Shown one piece after another: positions 16,510-26,700 of a stretch of 64,000 nucleotides of DNA; position 1 is the stretch's first letter, and each line of letters starts with the position of its first letter. The notes below the pieces were generated by a model. The model did not search any database, had not been told where the DNA came from, and worked only from the letters and a program-made list of their open reading frames with translations. The position numbers were made by a program, and so were the translations under genes. Source of the stretch: Pseudomonadota bacterium (GTDB lineage Bacteria > Pseudomonadota > Alphaproteobacteria > Sphingomonadales > Sphingomonadaceae); contig JAEXFD010000014.1 in the NCBI GenBank assembly GCA_023400405.1, positions 1 to 64,000 on the forward strand, given 5' to 3'.

Positions 16510-18306
16510 TCAGTGGCTGTCGCGCGGAAGCCCCTTAGTCTGGGCGATGCGCTGGAACTTCACCGCATCTTCGAACACCGCGCCGCCGTCGAACTGGCCG
16601 ACCAGCTTGCGGTGGATCTCCTGCCAGGGCGTCTGCGCCTCGGGTACGTAATCGATCGCCAGCGCGGCGCGGCGGCGGGCGAGTTCCGCCTCGTCGACCA
16701 GCATGTTCGCGGTGCGATTCTTGAGGTCGATGCGGATGCGATCGCCGGTCTGGACCAGCGCCAGGCCGCCGCCGACCGCGGCTTCGGGCGCCGCATTGAG
16801 GATCGAGGGGCTGCCGCTGGTGCCCGACTGCCGGCCGTCGCCGAGACAGGGCAGCGCATGCACCCCCGCGCGGATCAGCGCAGCCGGCGGCCGCATGTTG
16901 ACCACTTCAGCACCGCCCGGATAGCCGACCGGCCCGGCGCCGCGCATGATCAGGATCGAATGTTCGTCGATGCCGAGCGCGGGATCGTCGATGCGGTGGT
17001 GGTAATCCTCCGGGCCGTCGAACACGATCGCCGTGCCCTCGAACGCCTCGGGATTCGCGGGGTCGGAGAGATAGCGCGCGCGGAATTCGGGAGAGATGAC
17101 GCTGAGCTTCATCACCGCATTGTCGAACAGATTGCCCGACAGCACGGTCAGCCCCGCCGACTCCATCATCGGCGCATCGAGCGGATAGATGACGTCCGCG
17201 TCCTCGCTCTGAGCCGTGCCGACATTCCCGGCGACGGTCTTGCCATTGGCGGTGAGCGCGCTGCCGTCGATCAGCCCGGCGCGCAGCAGCTGCCCCATCA
17301 CGGCGGGGACGCCGCCGGCGCGATAGAAATCCTCGCCGAGATATTTGCCCGCCGGCTGGAGATTGACCACCAGCGGCACGTCGGCGCCATGCGCTTCCCA
17401 ATCCGCCAGGCTCAGCTCCACGCCCATGTGCCGGGCGATTGCGTTCAGATGGATCGGCGCGTTGGTCGAGCCGCCGATCGCCGAATTGACGCGGATCGCA
17501 TTGAGGAAGGCGGTGCGCGTCAGGATGTCGGACGGCTTGCGATCGGCCTCGACCATCTCGACGATCTGCAGGCCGGTGCGATAGGCGCATTCGGCACGGT
17601 CGCGATAGGGCGCGGGGATCGCCGCCGATCCGGGCAGCGACATGCCGAGCGCCTCGCACAGCGAGTTCATCGTCGTCGCGGTGCCCATCGTGTTGCACCA
17701 GCCGGTCGACGGCGCAGAACTGGCGACCAGTTCGATGAAGCCCTTGTAATCGATCTCGCCGGCGGCGAGCATCTCGCGCGCCTTCCACACGATCGTGCCC
17801 GATCCGGTGCGCTCGCCCTTGAACCAGCCGTTGAGCATCGGCCCGACCGACAGCGCGATCGCCGGGATGTTCACCGTCGCCGCCGCCATCAGCGCGGCGG
17901 GCGTGGTCTTGTCGCAGCCGATGGTGAGGACGACGCCGTCCATCGGATAGCCGAAGATCGATTCGACCAGGCTCAGATATTGCAGGTTGCGGTCGAGCCC
18001 CGCGGTCGGCCGCTTGCCGGTTTCCTGGATCGGATGCGTGCCGAATTCGAGCGCGATGCCGCCCGCATCGCGAATCCCCTCGCGCACCCGCTTGGCGAGT
18101 TCGAGATGGTGGCGGTTGCAGGGGCTCAGGTCGCTGCCGGTCTGGGCGATGCCGATGATCGGGCGGCCCGACTGGATCTCTTCCAGGCTGATGCCGAAAT
18201 TGAGATAACGCTCGACATAGAGCGCGGTCATGTCCGGATTTTCAGGGTTGTCGAACCAGGCGCGGGAACGAAGCCCCTTGCCGTTCGATCCAGCCGCGTC
18301 CGTCAT
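16510..18306 (-). CDS. IlvD/EDD-family sugar-acid dehydratase (arabinonate/galactonate type)
   Basis: A 598-residue Fe-S dehydratase that removes water from aldonic acids to give 2-keto-3-deoxy acids. Three cysteines expected to bind the [2Fe-2S] cluster are at 63, 131 and 204. Lys133 of CDKTTPA is the residue carbamylated in this family. The spacing matches L-arabinonate dehydratases of the non-phosphorylative pathway, many of which also accept D-galactonate or D-fuconate. Together with dgoK and dgoA, galactonate is the likely substrate here. The start at 18306 is chosen for GGGAGGATCG directly upstream. First gene of the minus-strand glycan operon, divergent from the sugar dehydrogenase. 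Confidence 0.88.
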   Translation of the reverse strand: MTDAAGSNGKGLRSRAWFDNPENPDMTALYVERYLNFGISLEEIQSGRPIIGIAQTGSDLSPCNRHHLELAKRVREGIRDAGGIALEFGTHPIQETGKRPTAGLDRNLQYLSLVESIFGYPMDGVVLTIGCDKTTPAALMAAATVNIPAIALSVGPMLNGWFKGERTGSGTIVWKAREMLAAGEIDYKGFIELVASSAPSTGWCNTMGTATTMNSLCEALGMSLPGSAAIPAPYRDRAECAYRTGLQIVEMVEADRKPSDILTRTAFLNAIRVNSAIGGSTNAPIHLNAIARHMGVELSLADWEAHGADVPLVVNLQPAGKYLGEDFYRAGGVPAVMGQLLRAGLIDGSALTANGKTVAGNVGTAQSEDADVIYPLDAPMMESAGLTVLSGNLFDNAVMKLSVISPEFRARYLSDPANPEAFEGTAIVFDGPEDYHHRIDDPALGIDEHSILIMRGAGPVGYPGGAEVVNMRPPAALIRAGVHALPCLGDGRQSGTSGSPSILNAAPEAAVGGGLALVQTGDRIRIDLKNRTANMLVDEAELARRRAALAIDYVPEAQTPWQEIHRKLVGQFDGGAVFEDAVKFQRIAQTKGLPRDSH

Positions 18307-18386
18307 CGATCCTCCCATAGCGGGCGCCGGCCCGCCGGCTGCCAAGCGGCTTGATAGCCAAGCCTTGCCCGAATACAAAGCATATA

Positions 18387-18394
18387 TATCGTAT
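18387..18394. promoter_or_regulatory. Second TATCGTAT motif in divergent sugar promoter
   Basis: The 105-bp gap between the dehydratase and dehydrogenase genes contains TATCGTAT inside an AT-rich run (TATATCGTATA, arms TATA on both sides of TCG). The same octamer lies in the symporter/GntR gap at 10388-10395. AT-rich octamers are scarce in this G+C-rich window, so a common operator is plausible. Confidence 0.35.
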
Positions 18395-18411
18395 AAAAGG
18401 AAGGGCGAGTG

Positions 18412-19350
18412 ATGGCGGCAGGCGACGGGGCACCGATCCGGCTGGGGCTGGTGGGCATCGGCAAGATCGCGCGCGATCAGCATTTGCCCGCGCTCGCCGC
18501 GGACGACCGCTTCGCGCTGGTCGCGACGGCGAGCCGCCACGCGCAACTCGATGACGTGCCCGGCCATCCGGACATCGAATCGATGCTGGCCGGCGGCCAT
18601 GCGCTCGACGCGGTCTCCCTCTGCACCCCGCCCGACGGGCGATATGGCCAAGCGCGTATCGCGATCGAGGCCGGCGTGGACGTGATGCTCGAAAAGCCGC
18701 CCGCCGCAACGCTCAACGAAATCGAGGACCTGGCGCGCCTGGCGCGCGACAAGGGCGTCACCCTGTTCACCACCTGGCACTCACGCGAAGCCGGTGCCGT
18801 GCAGGCGGCGCGCGACTGGCTGGCCGGCAGGCGGATCGACTCCGCCCGGATCGCCTGGAAGGAAGACATTCGCCGCTGGCACCCCGACCAGGAATGGATT
18901 CTCGCGCCCGGCGGGTTCGGCGTATTCGATCCCGGCATCAACGCGTTGTCGATCGCGACGCGCATCCTGCCCGAGCCGCTGATCCTCCGATCGGCCTGGA
19001 TGGAAGTACCCGAAGGCCGCCAGGCGCCGCTCGCCGCCCGGCTCGAGATGCGCAGCGGGGCGACACCCGTCGCGGCAGAGTTCGATTTTCTGCAGACCGG
19101 CCCGCAGAGCTGGGACATCGAAGTCGATACCGATGCGGGTCCGTTGCGGCTGAGCATGGGCGGCAGCGTGATCGAACTGCCCGGTGCCGCAGCGCAGGAA
19201 CTGCCGGATCGGGAATATCCCCGCCTCTATTCTCGCTTCGCCGAGCTTGTCTCGGCGCGGCAGAGCGACGTCGATCTCGCCCCCTTCCGCCTCGTCGCCG
19301 ACGCCTTCCTCCTCGCCGAACGCCGCACCGGGGCGCGGTTCAGCTTTTAG
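18412..19350 (+). CDS. Gfo/Idh/MocA-family L-arabinose/D-galactose 1-dehydrogenase
   Basis: A 312-residue NAD(P)-dependent oxidoreductase. The Rossmann loop [15 protein letters not shown] sequence appears as [14 protein letters not shown] (residues about 13-26), and the catalytic EKPPAAT motif lies near residue 95. A stretch with [14 protein letters not shown] near 150 and [12 protein letters not shown] near 175 closely resembles, from memory, the Azospirillum brasilense L-arabinose 1-dehydrogenase, which also oxidises D-galactose. Product would be the aldonolactone; no lactonase is seen nearby. ATG at 18412 is used; a GTG lies one codon upstream. Confidence 0.87.
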   Translation: MAAGDGAPIRLGLVGIGKIARDQHLPALAADDRFALVATASRHAQLDDVPGHPDIESMLAGGHALDAVSLCTPPDGRYGQARIAIEAGVDVMLEKPPAATLNEIEDLARLARDKGVTLFTTWHSREAGAVQAARDWLAGRRIDSARIAWKEDIRRWHPDQEWILAPGGFGVFDPGINALSIATRILPEPLILRSAWMEVPEGRQAPLAARLEMRSGATPVAAEFDFLQTGPQSWDIEVDTDAGPLRLSMGGSVIELPGAAAQELPDREYPRLYSRFAELVSARQSDVDLAPFRLVADAFLLAERRTGARFSF

Positions 19351-19441
19351 GTTGCCACCCCCCCGAAAAGGAGGTGCTGCCGGGCCTCAGTTGCTGACCG
19401 TCTTCAATTGCACCCATCACTTCAGCTTGGTGGAATCTGGG

Positions 19442-19459
19442 CCCCGGCCTTCGCCGGGG
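19442..19459. repeat. CCCCGGC-loop-GCCGGGG palindromic intergenic repeat
   Basis: A perfect 7-bp stem (19442-19448 with 19453-19459) closes a four-base loop in the 298-bp gap before the receptor gene. The motif is the kind of GGC-GAAG-GCC palindrome scattered between genes of alphaproteobacteria. It could also terminate the dehydrogenase transcript. Otherwise the gap holds only presumptive promoter sequence. Confidence 0.55.
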
Positions 19460-19648
19460 AACAGCAGACTACGCATTATAGGCGCAGGATCGCCGCCGAT
19501 GCTGTGGCGCGCGAGCAACGGTTCGCAGCCACCGTCTTATTGATATGATTAATCACTTGTCACGTCGTTCAGCCCGTGCCAACGCATCCCGCGACGAAAG
19601 AGAGGCTCGACCAGGGCCCGATATGGCTATGCCTTGGGGAGGATCCGC

Positions 19649-22381
19649 ATGCGCTTGAAATCATTGGTTCTTGCATCGACGTCGCTGCTGGTGTTTGCCG
19701 GCGCGGCCCCTGCGTTCGCGCAGGCCGACACGGCTCCGGCGCAGGATGGCGCCGCCCAGTCCGCCCCTGCTGACGAGGGCGAAGCAATTGTCGTCACCGG
19801 CATTCGCCAGTCGCTGCAATCCTCACAGAATCTGAAGCGCAATTCGGACCAGATCGTCGATGCGATCGTCGCCGAGGATATCGGCAAGCTGCCCGATATT
19901 GCGGTGTCCGACACCGCGGCACGCATCGTCGGCGTCCAGGTCGATCGCAGCGGGGGCGAGGCGAGCCGGGTGCTCGTGCGCGGCCTGCCCGATTTCAACA
20001 CCAGCTATAACGGCCGGGAGATCTTTACCGCAGAAACGCGCCAGGTCGCGCTGCAGGACTTCCCCTCGGGCTCGATCGGCGCGATCGAAGTGTTCAAGGC
20101 GAGTACGGCCGACCTGATCGAGCCGGGCCTGGCAGGCCTTATTAATGTGCGTTCGCGCCGCCCCTTCGACTTCGACGGCTTCGAAGTCGCCGGCTCTGCC
20201 TGGGGCCTTTATACCTATCAGGCGGACAAGATCACGCCCAACGGCAATCTGTTGATCACCGATCGCTGGGACACCGGCATCGGCGAGATCGGCGTGCTGG
20301 TCGGCGGCTCGTACACCCAGCTGAAGTACAAGGACTCGACTCGCTCGAACACCGACTTCATCGCGGATCCGACGCTGCCGGGCGGCCAGCGCATCCGCCT
20401 ACCCGACATCCAGCGCGTGACCTACGGCGTGGGCGACCGCGCCCGCCCCTCGGGCAATTTCGCGATCCAGTGGCGTCCCTCGCCCGGCCTCGAATTCTAT
20501 GCCGAGGGCCTGTACCAGGGCTTCCGCAACAAGGTTTCGGACCGCGAAATGAGCGTTCCGCTCTATGGCGGCACCTTCTCGAACCTGACCTTCCGCGACG
20601 GCACCAACCTGGTCGAGAGCGGCACCGTCACCGGATCGCGCCGCGCCGAAGGCTTCCAGGGCGCGACCTACAACAAGACCGATACCTATCAGTTCGCGAT
20701 CGGCGGCAGCTATGTGAACGAGGGGTTGAAGATCACCGCCGACCTGGCGCGGACCGATTCGACCTTCACTGGTTCGACCGCGAGCGTCGATTATCACCTG
20801 ACGAGCGCGTCCAACGTCGACTTCAGCCTGGACAGCAACCTCGACGAGGGCGGCGCCTCGTTCAACATCACCAATATCGACCTGACCAATCCCGCCAATT
20901 ACCGCTTCCGCGGCTTCTACGAGGAAGCCCAGCAGGCGAAGGGCAAGGATTGGCAGGCGCGCCTCGATGTTTCGTACGAGACGGGCGTCGATTTCCTGAA
21001 GAAGGTCGAGGCCGGCTTCCGCTTCACCGATCGCGACGCGCACCGCCAGTTCGGCAATCGCTACTGGAACTTCCTGGTCAACGATTTCTCGCCGACTCCG
21101 ATCTCGGCCGTTCCGCTCACCTATGAGCTGTTCGATCGCGGCTTCCGCGGTGTCGATGCGGGCGTCCCGGCCACCTGGTTCTCGCCGACCTATCAGAGCG
21201 TGCGCGACAATCTCGCCGAGCTGCGGGCGTTCAGCATTGCGAACTCGGCAGGTCAGCCAGGCAACGCCTCGACCGGCACCGTCGCGCCGGATCCCTTCCA
21301 GACCTACACGGCGAACGAGAAGACCTACGCTGGTTATGGCCAGATCCGCTACGAGATCGGCGGCGATAGCGGCCTGCGCCTCGACGGTGTGATCGGGATG
21401 CGCGTGGTGAGCACCGTTGACCAGATCAACGGTACCTCGAACCTCAATAACGCCATCACCCCGGTGAACGTTACGCGCGAGTATTGGGACTGGCTGCCCA
21501 ATGCGAGTGCCCGTCTTCGCTTCAACGACCAACTCGCACTGCGCCTGTCCGCAACCAAGACGCGGACCCGGCCGACCTTCTCGCAGCTGAATCCTTCGGC
21601 GACCTTCGGACCGCCGGGCAGTTGCACTCCGCCGACGGGCAGCAGCGATCCCTATGCCTGCGCGCTCGTCGGCAATGGCGGAAATCCCTATCTGAACCCG
21701 TTCACGTCGAACAATTACGACGCGTCGCTCGAATATTATTTTGCCCCAACCAGCTTTGCTTCGGCGGCGGTTTTCCGGCGCGATCTGAATGGCTTCATCC
21801 AGCCGAGCCAGACCCGTTATATCGACCCGACGCTGGGGCCGGTGATCATCAACGGCAGCGTCAATGCCGGCAAGGGACGGATCGATGGCGCCGAGGCGCA
21901 GTTCCAGACCTTCTTCGACGTGCTCGGGCTGGGCAGCTGGGCGAAGTCGTTCGGCATCCAGGCGAACGTGACCTATCTCGACGCCAAGACGGATCAGGTC
22001 GGCACCGCGTCGGGCACCTATATCCGCGATCGGATCGTCGGCGTGTCGAAATGGGCGTACAATCTGGCCGGCATCTATGAGAATGCTGGACTGTCGCTCC
22101 GCCTATCCTACAATTATCGCAGCGACTATCTGGCAACGCTCCAAGGCCGCGGCGACGACCTGTACCGCGAATATGTCGATCCGATTGGCCGGCTCGATTT
22201 CTCGGGCAGCTATGACGTGCTCAAGAACCTGACGGTGTTTGCCGACTGGACCAACATCTTGAACAAGCCTTTCACGTCACACCTGACGTCGGCGCGCGCC
22301 GGCGCGCCCGAAGCAAGCTATCCGCGCGGGGTCCGCTATGAGGAGATGACCGTCTCCACCGGCATCCGCTTCCGCTTCTGA
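19649..22381 (+). CDS. TonB-dependent receptor, probably for oligosaccharides
   Basis: A 910-residue outer-membrane beta-barrel transporter. A signal peptide (residues 1 to about 26, AFA-QA) is followed by a TonB-box-like EAIVVTGIRQSLQ near 45. A plug domain comes next (EDIGKLPDIAVSDTAARIVGVQVDR, RGLPDFNTSYNGR, through about 175). The barrel ends with the canonical terminal Phe (GIRFRF). The pattern is that of sphingomonad and Caulobacter receptors for glycans. It lies downstream of the sugar dehydrogenase and upstream of a strong terminator. The ligand is inferred only from context. The ATG has GGGAGGATCC upstream; an earlier TTG is less likely. Confidence 0.93.
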   Translation: MRLKSLVLASTSLLVFAGAAPAFAQADTAPAQDGAAQSAPADEGEAIVVTGIRQSLQSSQNLKRNSDQIVDAIVAEDIGKLPDIAVSDTAARIVGVQVDRSGGEASRVLVRGLPDFNTSYNGREIFTAETRQVALQDFPSGSIGAIEVFKASTADLIEPGLAGLINVRSRRPFDFDGFEVAGSAWGLYTYQADKITPNGNLLITDRWDTGIGEIGVLVGGSYTQLKYKDSTRSNTDFIADPTLPGGQRIRLPDIQRVTYGVGDRARPSGNFAIQWRPSPGLEFYAEGLYQGFRNKVSDREMSVPLYGGTFSNLTFRDGTNLVESGTVTGSRRAEGFQGATYNKTDTYQFAIGGSYVNEGLKITADLARTDSTFTGSTASVDYHLTSASNVDFSLDSNLDEGGASFNITNIDLTNPANYRFRGFYEEAQQAKGKDWQARLDVSYETGVDFLKKVEAGFRFTDRDAHRQFGNRYWNFLVNDFSPTPISAVPLTYELFDRGFRGVDAGVPATWFSPTYQSVRDNLAELRAFSIANSAGQPGNASTGTVAPDPFQTYTANEKTYAGYGQIRYEIGGDSGLRLDGVIGMRVVSTVDQINGTSNLNNAITPVNVTREYWDWLPNASARLRFNDQLALRLSATKTRTRPTFSQLNPSATFGPPGSCTPPTGSSDPYACALVGNGGNPYLNPFTSNNYDASLEYYFAPTSFASAAVFRRDLNGFIQPSQTRYIDPTLGPVIINGSVNAGKGRIDGAEAQFQTFFDVLGLGSWAKSFGIQANVTYLDAKTDQVGTASGTYIRDRIVGVSKWAYNLAGIYENAGLSLRLSYNYRSDYLATLQGRGDDLYREYVDPIGRLDFSGSYDVLKNLTVFADWTNILNKPFTSHLTSARAGAPEASYPRGVRYEEMTVSTGIRFRF

Positions 22382-22403
22382 GCGCCCTTCAGGCGTCGCG
22401 AGC

Positions 22404-22432
22404 AGGCCGTCCCCCCACCCGGAGGACGGCCT
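22404..22432 (+). terminator. Rho-independent terminator after the receptor gene
   Basis: A perfect 9-bp stem (AGGCCGTCC at 22404-22412 with GGACGGCCT at 22424-22432) is followed by a T-containing tract (TTTCGCGTTT). It lies 23 bases after the receptor stop and separates it from the efflux operon. Confidence 0.75.
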
Positions 22433-22542
22433 TTCGCGTTTCCGGGAGATTTCTTCGGTTGCACCTGCGAAGGCGCATGATCATGACCGGTTTCCGTCGC
22501 TGACCCGCGCCCGAGTCGGGGCGCCCTGAACGGATCGAACCC

Positions 22543-23760
22543 TTGCGCCGCATCTCGCCGATCTCTCCCCGCAACGCCACCCTCCTCCTCTCCGCCACCT
22601 TCGCCCTTGCCGCCTGCGGCAGCAACGATGCCGCGCAGAAGAAGGGCGGGCGCGGCGGTGCGGGCGGTCCGCCGCAGGTCGGCTATGTCGTGGTGCAGCC
22701 CGGCAGCGTGCCGGTGGTGGCGGAGCTTTCGGGGCGCGTGACGCCCTATCAGATGTCCGAAGTACGTCCCCAGGTCGCCGGCATCGTGCGCAAGCGCTTC
22801 TTCCAGGAAGGCGCGATCGTCCGCCAGGGGCAGACGCTCTACCAGATCGATCCCAGCCTGTATTCGGCGGCAGTCGCCCAGGCCTCCGCAAATCTCCAGA
22901 GCGCCCAGGCCACCGCCGAGGCCGCACGAACTCGCGCCGAACGCTATCGCCCGCTCGCCGAGATGGAGGCGGTGTCGAAGCAGGATTATACCGACGCCGC
23001 CTCCTCGGCCCGCCAGGCTGCGGCGCAGGTCGCTCAGAACAACGCCGCATTGCGCACCGCGCGGATCAACCTGAACTTCACCCGCGTGCCCGCGCCGATC
23101 ACCGGGCGGATCGGCCGCTCGCTGGTGACCGAAGGCGCGCTGGTGACGACCAACCAGACCGATCCGCTCGCCGTGATCCAGCGGCTCGATCCGATCTATG
23201 TCGACATCCAGCAATCCAGCGCGGAGATGCTCGCGCTGCGCCGGTCGCTCGCCCAGGGCGGCGTTTCGCCCGTGCGCGCGACTGTTCGGCTCAAGCTCGA
23301 GGACGGCAGCGACTATGGCGCGACGGGGACGGTCGAATTCTCCGAAGTGATGGTCGACCACAATACCGGCACGGTGACGCTGCGCGCGAGCTTCCCCAAT
23401 CCCCAAGGCCTGTTGCTGCCGGGCATGTTCGTCCGCGCCGTCTTCGCCCAGGCGATCGACAATCGCGCCTTCCTGGTCCCCCAGCCGGCGATCGCGCGCG
23501 ATGCCAAGGGCAATGCCCAGCTCTGGGTAGTCGGCCTGGGCAACAAGGCCGTGCAGCGCGACGTCAAGGCGGATCGCACGCTCGGCGCCAACTGGGTGGT
23601 CACCGGCGGGCTCAATCCCGGCGACAAGGTGATCGTCCAGGGCGTCGCCAATCTCAAGCCCAACGCGCCGATCAAGCCGGTGCCGGCCGATACGCCGCAG
23701 AAGATCGAGCCGCCGCGCCAGGGCCAGGGCAGCGCCGCCGCCAAGTCCAAGGGGGGCTGA
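22543..23760 (+). CDS. RND efflux periplasmic adaptor lipoprotein (AcrA/MexA type)
   Basis: A 405-residue membrane-fusion protein. A lipobox LAAC places the lipidated cysteine at residue 25. Barrel-sandwich hybrid halves flank an alpha-helical hairpin (about 95-165): PQVAGIVRKRFFQEGAIVRQGQ before it and FTRVPAPITGRIGRS after it. It bridges the inner-membrane pump and outer-membrane channel. The start is TTG, the only one that precedes the lipoprotein signal in frame. First gene of an adaptor-pump-channel operon, six bases before the pump gene. No repressor gene is adjacent. Confidence 0.92.
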   Translation: MRRISPISPRNATLLLSATFALAACGSNDAAQKKGGRGGAGGPPQVGYVVVQPGSVPVVAELSGRVTPYQMSEVRPQVAGIVRKRFFQEGAIVRQGQTLYQIDPSLYSAAVAQASANLQSAQATAEAARTRAERYRPLAEMEAVSKQDYTDAASSARQAAAQVAQNNAALRTARINLNFTRVPAPITGRIGRSLVTEGALVTTNQTDPLAVIQRLDPIYVDIQQSSAEMLALRRSLAQGGVSPVRATVRLKLEDGSDYGATGTVEFSEVMVDHNTGTVTLRASFPNPQGLLLPGMFVRAVFAQAIDNRAFLVPQPAIARDAKGNAQLWVVGLGNKAVQRDVKADRTLGANWVVTGGLNPGDKVIVQGVANLKPNAPIKPVPADTPQKIEPPRQGQGSAAAKSKGG

Positions 23761-23766
23761 CCCCCG

Positions 23767-26700
23767 ATGTCGCGCGTCTTCATCGATCGCCCGATCTTCG
23801 CTTGGGTGATCGCGATCATCGTCATGCTGATGGGCCTCGGCGCGATCTTCTCGCTGCCGATCGCGCAATATCCGGACGTGGCCCCGCCCCAAGTCAATAT
23901 CCGCGCGACTTATCCGGGCGCTTCGGCGGAGACCGTGCAGAACTCGGTGACGCAGATCATCGAGCAGCAGCTCACCGGCATCGACGGGCTGCTCTATTTC
24001 AGTTCCTCCTCCACCTCGCGCGGCCAGGTGACGATCTCCGCCACCTTCCAGAAGGGCACCGATCCGGACATCGCCCAGGTGCAGGTGCAGAACCAGGTCC
24101 AGCAGGGCCTCTCCCGCCTGCCCCAGCAGGTGCAGCAACAAGGCGTGCGCGTCACCAAGTCGAACCCCGACACGCTGCTGCTCGTCGGCATCTATGACGA
24201 GACCGACAAATCGAACAATCGCGACGTCTCGGACTGGCTGACCTCGAACATGCAGGACCCGCTGTCGCGCGTCCCGGGCGTGGGCGACGTCAACGTCTTC
24301 GGTTCGTCCTATGCGATGCGCATCTGGCTGAACCCGAGCCGGCTGGCGAGCTATGGCTTGATGCCGAGCGACGTGATCAGCGCGATTCAGGCGCAGAATA
24401 CCGAAATCGCCGCGGGCGAGATCGGCGGCCAGCCTATGCCCGACACGCAGATGCTCAATGCGACGGTGACCGCCCAATCGCGCCTGCAGACGCCGGAGCA
24501 ATTCGCGAAGATCCTGCTCAAGACCGAGACCAACGGCGCGCATGTGCTGCTGAAGGACGTCGCGCGGATCGAGCTCGGCGCCGAAAGCTACAATGCGGTC
24601 ACCCGGCTCAACGGCCATGCCGGATCGGGCATCGCGATCAGCACGGCGCCGGGCGCCGACGCGCTGACCACCGCCGATCTGGTCAAGGCGAAGGTGGAGC
24701 AGCTCTCCAAAACCTTCCCGCCGGGCTATAAATACGCCTACGCGAACGACACCACGGCCTTCATCAAGCTGTCGATCTCGGAGGTCGAGAAGACGCTGTT
24801 CGAAGCGATCGTGCTGGTCGTGATCGTGATGTTCGTCTTCCTGCAGAGCTGGCGCGCGACGCTGGTGCCGATGATCGCGGTGCCGGTGGTGCTGCTCGGC
24901 ACCTTCGCGGTGTTCTATGCGCTCGGCTATTCGATCAACACGCTGACGCTGTTCGGGCTGGTGCTCGTGATCGGCCTGCTCGTCGACGACGCGATCGTGG
25001 TCGTCGAGAATGTCGAGCGATTGATGGAGGAGAATCCCGAACTCACCCCGCGCGAGGCGACGATCCAGTCGATGGACCAGATCCAGGTCGCGCTGGTGGC
25101 GATCGCGCTGGTGCTGTCGGCAGTGTACCTGCCGATGGCGTTCTTCGGCGGATCGACCGGGGTGATCTACCGCCAATTCTCGGTCACCATCGTTTCGGCG
25201 ATGATCCTCTCGGTGCTGGTCGCGCTGATCCTGAGCCCGGCACTCACCGCCACCGTGCTCAAGCGGCGGCAGGACGAAGAGGAAGAGGCCAAGCGCGGCT
25301 GGCTCGCGCGGCGCTTTCCCGGCATCCGGCGCTTCTTCGGCAATGCCAGCACCAAGTTCAATCGCGGCTTCGAGGCGACGGTCGATCGCTACACGCGGAC
25401 GATCGCCTATGTCGTCGATCGCAAATGGATCTTCCTCCTGATCTATCTCGGCGTCTGCGCGCTGCTGGTGCTGATGTTCATGCGGTTGCCCACCGGCTTC
25501 CTGCCGACCGAAGACCAAGGCGCGGCGACGGTGCAGTTCCGCCTTCCCGCGGGTGCGACCCAGGCCCGCACGCAGCAGGTGCAGTTCGCGATCGAGAAAT
25601 ATTTCCGCGAGCAGGAAGGCAAGAACGTCGCGGCGATCTTCACCGTCACCGGCGGTGGCGGTGGCGGCGGCGCTAGCGGCCAGAACACCGGCCAGGGGTT
25701 CATGAACTTCGCGCCCTGGGACGATCGCCCGGGCAAGCAGAACAGCGCCGACGCGATCGTGCAGCGCGCCACCGCGGCCTTCCACAATTTCCGCGATGCC
25801 CAAGTCTTCGCGCTCGTCCCCGCCGCGATCCGCGGTCTCGGCCAGTCGAATGGCTTCACCATGGAGCTGCAGAACAGCAGCGGGATGAGTCGCGACGACT
25901 TTGTCGCGGCGCGCGAGAAGCTGCTTGCCTCGGCCAATGCCGATCCGGACCTCGCCAATGTCCGCCTTTCCGACCTGCCCGACGTCTCGACGCTCAAGGT
26001 CAATATCGACCAGGAGAAGCTCGCCGCGCTGGGCCTGACCCAGCAGAGCGTCAATGCGACCCTCGGCACCGCCTGGGGCGGCACGTACGTCAACGATTTC
26101 ATCGATCGCGGCCGGGTGAAGCGCGTCTATGTCCAAGGCGATGCGCCGTTCCGCGCCGAGCCGGACAATATCAACCAATGGTTCGTGCGCGGCACCAGCG
26201 GGCAGATGGTGCCCTTCTCCTCCTTTGCCTCGACGAGCTGGGCGACGGCGCCGACGACCATGTCGCGCTTCCAGGGCATCCCTTCGTTCGAATTCCAGGG
26301 CCAGCCCGCCCCGGGCAAGAGTTCGGGTGAAGCAATGAAGCGGATGGAGGAGCTGGCATCGCAGATTCCCGGCACCAGCGTGGCCTGGGCCGGCCTTTCC
26401 TACCAGGAACGGCTCGCCGGCGGCCAGGCGCCGATGCTCTACGGCATCTCGCTGCTCGTCGTGTTCCTGTGCCTTGCCGCGCTCTATGAGAGCTGGACGG
26501 TTCCAGTGGCGGCGATGCTGGTCATTCCGCTGGGGCTGATCGGCGCGATCTTCGCCGTCACGCTGCGGGGACTCCAGAACGACGTGTACCTCCAGATCGG
26601 TCTGCTGACGACGATGGGCCTCGCCACCAAGAACGCGATCCTGATGATCGAATTCGCCGAGCGCGCCGAAAAGGAAGGCAAGCGGGTGATCGACGCGGCG

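Noticed and set aside
22336..26178. A 1280-codon open frame on the minus strand
   Set aside because: It lies antisense to the adaptor and RND pump genes, has Arg/His/Asp-rich composition without domains, and results from the GC-rich codon pattern of the real genes.
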